From Lates calcarifer (taxonomy: Eukaryota > Chordata > Actinopteri > Centropomidae), in NCBI RefSeq assembly GCF_001640805.2, contig NC_066848.1, positions 21,279,582 to 21,343,581 on the forward strand: a DNA stretch of 64,000 nucleotides, in the 5' to 3' direction. Within the stretch, counting starts at the first letter, position 1. Each line of letters opens with the position of its first letter. Below are positions 58,793 to 64,000 of the stretch, in pieces. The notes below the pieces were generated by a model that was given only the letters and a program-made list of their open reading frames with translations, made no database searches and was not told the origin of the DNA. Made by a program: the position numbers and the translations under genes.

Positions 58793-61156
58793 GGGACCTT
58801 TGCTCTTTGTTTTACATGTTATAATAAATAAATTCTGCAACTCTAATCTTGATTGTGATTTGAGACATTTTTGCTCTTTTGTGTTGGTCAGATGTGTTAG
58901 GTGTTAGCTGAGGAGTCGATAAGGAAGATGATGTTAGGAGATGTTTAGTGTTCCTCATTAAACAGTTTAGATATGGTGGGGTAAGTTTCCACTCATCATT
59001 ACTGATGGTTCACAGTGTAATGTGACAAATACTAATACAACTACATACTGTATAATGACAAACACTGTTCAAACATACACTATTGCTCTAAACCACTTTC
59101 AGGACCTGATGTTGCCCATTGTTTTAATTTTATTTTAAATGCATCTCTTTTATCTAAAATGTGAAACCAATACACCACCATAACCAATTACATATTTTCT
59201 TCATTTTTATCACTGGTTTCCTTAGATAGCAATAGAAAAAAACAGCTCTAAGGAAACCAATAATAATTGGTTAGCAGAAAGATCCAGAATTGGATTTTTC
59301 CCTGGTTTTTGGTGTTGTTGGTAATTTGTCTGATTACAAATTTGTTACAAATGTCTCAAACAGACAGTATCCTTGCAATCCTGTCTCTTTAAGGGGCTCT
59401 GTGTCAAAACTGGATTTAAAGACCTAAATTATTGTAATTTTGACTGCTCGCACAGGATAACATTTCACAAAGAAAACCAAACCCAGAACCTTCTTGCCAT
59501 CTGTATTTGATGTTTTTCAGACAAATTTATTGTGTGGTTGTTTAAACAATCTTTTTTAGAGAAAACCTGCTCATAATCAGCAAACTAACATATCAAAAGT
59601 ATATTGCTTTGACATTGGTAACATAAGAATCTTATGGCACAGCACAACAATGACCAATGAGCTGACATTTTATTCAAATCTTCACAATACATGAGATAAG
59701 ACAGCAACAAAGCCCAACCATTCATAACACCAAAATTTGTGTGTGTTTAAAAGAAGCTATTCTGTTGTTATTTCATGAAAATTAGATGAGATATGGACAG
59801 GATACAAAAGACAAAACTTCATAGAATGTGCTAGTGAAAGTATGGTGAACACCCATATTGTCCCACATGAGGAACAGTGGCACAGACGAGTCCCAGCGAT
59901 CTCTGTTACAGTGTACTCCAATGTTAACAAATCTTACTTTGTAGTAGAGCTCACTTCTCTGCTGTCCATCTATTTGTACAGTAAGTGTACATACATACAC
60001 AGAGAGGTACAGAGGTATGACATGCATAAAGGTCTCCCAGCCGGGGTTTGAATAGTGGCTGCTATAGATATGTGGTTAACCATTAGACAACCAGACCGCC
60101 CCCAGTATCGATGTTCTATATGTATACAAATCTCCCAAGTCTTCCTGAGTGGACTGGGGCTGACCCCGTTTTCATGAGTAGGTTTCAGATTATGAAAGTG
60201 GTGTAAATGTACTTGTCACACTTCAAGTTCCCCCTCATTTTCATCTTTCAATTCATGATAGCAAGATGTGACAATAAGTTATTAAAGAACAAAAACGGAA
60301 TGGGAACACATCTGTAGTCAGCCTGTAATCAATCTGGGATAAGGTCAAAGACAGAGCACAAAACAAGTGTTGAGAGGGTGTGAGGACTGAGTGACAAGGA
60401 TAGTCAGTAAAGTAAGTATGTCTTTCACTTTGAACTGAGAACAGAGCAATCTCAGTTGGACCTAATCTGGAAGTCAAATGTTAAGTGTGGTTCGAGAACT
60501 GGTTAAAAGAATTTAAAGGCTGATTGAAATAAGATAACAGTATACATAAAAGTAAATAAAGGGGTTACTTCACCATTAAAATTTAAATCACAGACACGGT
60601 GCCTCCTATTCATTTCACATTAACTGACAGGTGTTAAAGTACACAGACCAACAGTCAGTAAATATATGTGTAATGGAGTAAACAAGCCTGCTGAAGAACA
60701 GCTGAGGAGCACACAAAATGCCGTTTTTTCAAATATGCCTGCAATGTATATGATACAATTAAAGAGGATCTATACACTGTCTGTTCGTGTCTAGTTGTGT
60801 ACAGGATGACCAGTTGGGAGGATTATGTTGGAATAGTGTGGATACTCCCATGCTGGAATAACACGAGGTTTGAAAGCAATTTAAAAGCCCTGTATGGGCA
60901 TGTCTTGTTAAGGCCTCTAATCCAAAACTTGTTATAATGCAGCCAAAGCAGCTGAAGAAATTCCTGAGAGCAGACAGAGCAAATTTCCAACTGTGTACAC
61001 AGTGTGTGGTATTGGGCTTAAAACAATAGTTCTGCTCTGTTTCATCTGTACTTTGGTTAAACCTAGCCCTGTAGACTGACTACAGCTTATGTTAGTTTTG
61101 GGAATGCTCAGTAGTTTTTTATATGAACCTTGCTGCTATGATGCTTCTAGTGATGC
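58793..61156. other. Intergenic region between tk2 and the SPATA2-like gene
   Basis: Tail-to-tail spacer. Apart from a probable tRNA-like SINE remnant at 60038-60105 I recognise nothing: it is AT-rich sequence with short open frames of no evident homology. The 3' UTR of the SPATA2-like gene must lie at its right end. Confidence 0.6.
60038..60105 (-). repeat. tRNA-like SINE remnant
   Basis: On the minus strand GGTCTGGTTGTCTAATGGTT (A-box-like) is followed by ATTCAAACCCCGGCTGGGAG (B-box-like). The arms do not fold into a tRNA, so this is a decayed SINE head. Confidence 0.45.
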
Positions 61157-63812
61157 TTAGAGAATAACAAAGCTCTGCGCCAGCTGCTCCTCTTCTCCTC
61201 GGCCTGTTTCTGCTCTTTCACTATCTTCTCCTTCTTGCGGCTTCCCTGTGCTGCCTGCGCCTGTGCAGCTCTGACAGTCTGCTGTACTTACAGTCAGCGG
61301 TGAGGGGTGATGCACAGTGAGCTGCCTCTGCTCTCTCTCAGACTGAGACGATCTGGTGCATCTGTTGGCATCGGTGCCCTGGGCTGGACCTGTCTCCATC
61401 ACTGGCTTCCTGAGGTTCTGCTCATCTGCCTCTCCCTCTGTACTTGCCTTTCTGCCTTTCTTCCTCATCTCTTGATTTGTGTTCTCCTCTCTTCTTTTCT
61501 TTTCCCCCTTTCTATTCACCTCATCTTTTCTCTCCTGCACACAGAGCTGGCCCATCCTCTCTGCCAGGTCTCTCAGGTCCTTCTCCTCGTCAATGGAGCC
61601 CAGAGAGGAAAGCTCTGGTTTAGCTGGTGTCTTATTTTGCACGCCTGTGAAAAGTGTCACATTTTTACTGCAAGATGCAATTTATTTTCAGTACTACAAG
61701 TAATAAAACCTTTGTTTCCTGAGACAAATACATCAGCAAATGAAACATCAAACCAAGGACAGAGTGAGGATTTAAAAAGTGGCTAAGTAATGTAACAACA
61801 TGAACAACATCAGACATTTTGCCACAGTTTAAACTATGGTAGCCGTCTTTTGAATATCCTTGGTTCTATTTAAGCACTGTGGACAGAGCTGCCTGGAGTT
61901 GTCAGGTATTTCATTTCCTGATTTTGCCAACAACACACATACTTGTCCAGTACTTGTTTCATTTTGAATGAAATTAGGTATACTATGATGGATGAACAGA
62001 TTTTAGCCCCAGTTTTCTAATGTTCTAAACATCTAATAATCTAAAGCTTTTTCTCCTGTTAAAAATTTACAGAAGGTTTTGATTTGATTTACGATGTACA
62101 GTATAGTGTTTTGATTTATGTTTTTCACAGTGGATATATATTGCACTGGGCATAAAAATAGTCATGATGTCCAATATAGCAGTGGAGTGACAGGGAATAC
62201 TTGTGTATTTTTTTTAAATAGAAATATTAAGTTTGTAGTAGCTCATGACATTATCACACAGCATCTACTGTGCCCTTGACTTGAGAAGTGTTGTCATTCC
62301 AATAATAGTAACAATAATCATTATTATGTAATAAAAGTTTGGTCTAAAGTGACTGATATTATGGAAGACTGCCAAATTCACTGCTGTCACTGTGTGTGTG
62401 TGTGTGTGTGTTACCTGCTGGAGCCTGCTGCTGCATCCAGGCAGTAGGCTCTGTTGTTGGCTGAGACTCTCCAGGCTTCAGGCCCTGCTCTGCTTTGTGT
62501 CCAGCTCTCAGTGTGATGTGAAGGGAAATGGCCTGAGGACCGCTGAGCTCATCATCAACTCTGCTGCCATTATTATTACTGAAGCTGCTGCTAGTGGTGT
62601 TTCCTGGAGTGGTGTTCCCTCCACTGTTCCCGTCATTAGCACCACTACTTCTGCCATTGTCACCCAACACTTCATCAGCTTTGCTTCCATCATTTTTACT
62701 GTCAGCAGGAGCAGCTTTGGTGCCTTTAATACAGTCTCTTTTGGGGAGCTCAACAGCTTTACTATCATCACTGTAATTATCACTGGCAGTATGGACAGTT
62801 TTACTGCTGCTTCTGCTGCTGTTTGCTTGTTTGTCTGGTACCAGAGGGCGGCCCCTGAAGGCCAGGTCAGGGTAGGTTCTCTGCATCTCCATAATGGACT
62901 GGTCTGCACTGATGAGGTGGCCCTTTCGAGGCTTGGACTGGGGGTTCACTGCAAGCCTGGTGTCTGAATACAGAGGCACCTGGAGAAAGAAAACAGAGAT
63001 CAGAGGTTGTTATGGCTGGGTATGTTCAAAAGCCAACAATCATATCTGATTCAAGACAAAATGCCCTGCAGTTATTAATATGTCAGCTAGCACTCTGTTC
63101 TCTGTCCTACCTCTTTTCTATCTGCATCTTGCTTCTTCTTCTCTTCTTCCTTTTGCCCTGTCGTGGTCTTCTTTTCTGTGGGTTCCTCTAGTTTTGTGGG
63201 CCTGACTCTTCTCTGGAGAATCTCCAGCCACTCCTGCAATGTGAGATTACAAATAAAACATGAGTATCAGATCAGTATGGTGTGTTTATACTTCATGGTA
63301 TATTCCTGTCACTGATCAAAGCGAAAGGTCATTCTCTATATAAAAGTCAATGTCTGAGCTGAATTCTGCTCACTGCAGCCTGGAACTATATTCCTCCTTT
63401 AATGTTCTTATATTTCTTGATTCTGGTTTTGTCTCCACATTATGCATGTTACTTTCTTTGTTTTCATGCCATTTAAAGCCACTTTGTGCAGGATTTGACA
63501 ATGTGACAGACAGAAATGCTCTGCCCTCAGATCAGACCCATCAGAATCATCTGACAATCATCTGACGCCTTAATCACATAGAAACAGTGGCTTTAAACTA
63601 TGCAGCTGATTGTAGTTTAAGTAGCTGCTCTTTGACTGGACTATAATATAGCAAATATGAGAAATGACTAGATGATTTTTGATACCTGTGGTCCCAGCTG
63701 ATCTTTCTCCAGGAGCTCCAGGAGGTGGTGACATTCCACCCTAGCCAGCAGCAGCTCAAAGCCCACCAGTATAGCTCTGTCTGGGCTGGCATCCTCACAG
63801 AGTCTGAACTCA
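61157..63812 (-). CDS. SPATA2-family protein (SPATA2 or SPATA2L type), 3' exons; gene continues past the right edge
   Basis: SPATA2 proteins bridge the deubiquitinase CYLD to the HOIP subunit of the linear-ubiquitin ligase LUBAC in TNF signalling. Four minus-strand exons join in phase: 63812-63686, 63233-63111, 62979-62415, 61644-61157. The first reads LVGFELLLARVECHHLLELL, a close match to the last helix of the SPATA2 PUB-like domain. The third begins VPLYSDTRLA, resembling the SPATA2 motif that docks on the HOIP PUB domain (LYTD-type). The rest is low-complexity: Ser/Asn/Gly-rich, then Lys/Glu-rich. No zinc-finger cysteines like those of SPATA2 are seen. The last exon's end is uncertain: a perfect GTAAGT donor lies inside it near 61291, and other frames look more protein-like. 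Human SPATA2L lies on the same chromosome arm as cdt1 and aprt, which favours spata2l, but I cannot prove the paralogue. Confidence 0.68.
61645..62414 (-). other. Last intron of the SPATA2-like gene
   Basis: 770 bp. A CA/TG microsatellite (62391-62411) sits directly behind the splice donor at 62413-62414. Otherwise it is AT-rich with no element recognised. Confidence 0.75.
62391..62411. repeat. (TG)n microsatellite next to a splice donor
   Basis: About ten TG units (CA on the transcribed strand), starting three bases into the intron after the SPATA2-like exon that ends at 62415. Confidence 0.95.
63234..63685 (-). other. Intron of the SPATA2-like gene
   Basis: 452 bp between the PUB-like exon and the next exon. 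No element recognised. Confidence 0.7.
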
Positions 63813-64000
63813 CTGAAATTCATCAAACAATAAAGAGGACAACTAAGGACAGCAAGACAAAAAGTGATGAGAAGAGTGGACCAAATGCCTTTCACAGATG
63901 GCAGAAGCTGGCTTGAATCCAGTGTGTTGGTGGCTTCAACATGCACTCCCTGATTTGTTACGGCAACCCATGCCCTCAAATGTCCTCCCAGCTCACTGTT
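63813..64000 (-). other. Intron of the SPATA2-like gene, cut by the window edge
   Basis: Sequence upstream of the acceptor at 63813-63814 (minus strand TTTGATGAATTTCAG). No exon is seen before the window ends. Confidence 0.6.

Noticed and set aside
61307..61786. 159-codon plus-strand open frame
   Set aside because: Antisense to the last SPATA2-like exon. The hydrophobic reading results from Lys/Glu-rich codons on the other strand.
62392..62967. 191-codon open frame on the plus strand opposite the SPATA2-like exon
   Set aside because: It is an antisense shadow of the Ser/Asn/Gly-rich coding exon, whose splice sites and phases fit the minus strand.
1..64000. CRISPR array, operon, phage or other bacterial-type system
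   Set aside because: The tandem repeats are eukaryotic microsatellites without unique spacers of constant length, and every recognisable gene is an intron-containing vertebrate gene.

Overview
The window is vertebrate nuclear DNA, most likely from a percomorph-type ray-finned fish. The evidence is intron-rich genes with GT-AG exons, many CA/TG microsatellites, and the usual teleost repeat mix: L2-type and other LINE pieces, tRNA-like SINEs, Tc1/mariner remnants, and hAT-like and piggyBac-like MITEs. There is no bacterial, phage or CRISPR-type content. Five protein-coding genes can be read exon by exon; everything else is intron, intergenic DNA and decayed mobile elements.

Layout: (1) positions 1-31517, minus strand: the first five coding exons of piezo1, the mechanosensitive cation channel. 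The gene runs off the left edge, and its first intron alone is about 19.6 kb. (2) 31518-34083: a head-to-head intergenic promoter region with a perfect E2F palindrome about 150 bp before the next start codon. (3) 34084-40728, plus: cdt1, the complete replication licensing factor, 10 coding exons, 688 residues. (4) 43277-50484, minus: aprt, adenine phosphoribosyltransferase, five exons, tail to tail with cdt1. (5) 53263-58113, plus: tk2, mitochondrial thymidine kinase 2, 10 exons, 277 residues, head to head with aprt. (6) 61157 to the right edge, minus: the 3' part of a SPATA2-family gene, tail to tail with tk2.

The order and orientation piezo1(-) cdt1(+) aprt(-) matches human 16q24.3; tk2 (human 16q21) comes next in this fish. 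Several genes share nucleotide or DNA-replication themes (cdt1 licensing, aprt purine salvage, tk2 mitochondrial pyrimidine salvage). I see no sign that this is more than inherited synteny.

The points most worth checking are: three single-base indels in otherwise normal genes (two in piezo1 exon 5, one in the last exon of aprt), which look like assembly errors or real lesions; a conserved-looking LUBAC-docking motif in the SPATA2-like gene; two perfect 21-22 bp hairpins in non-coding DNA; a hAT MITE with near-perfect 8-bp target duplication; a piggyBac-like MITE nested in a LINE; and a family of MITE-like repeats with TATGCCTC ends. I found no previously undescribed biological system.
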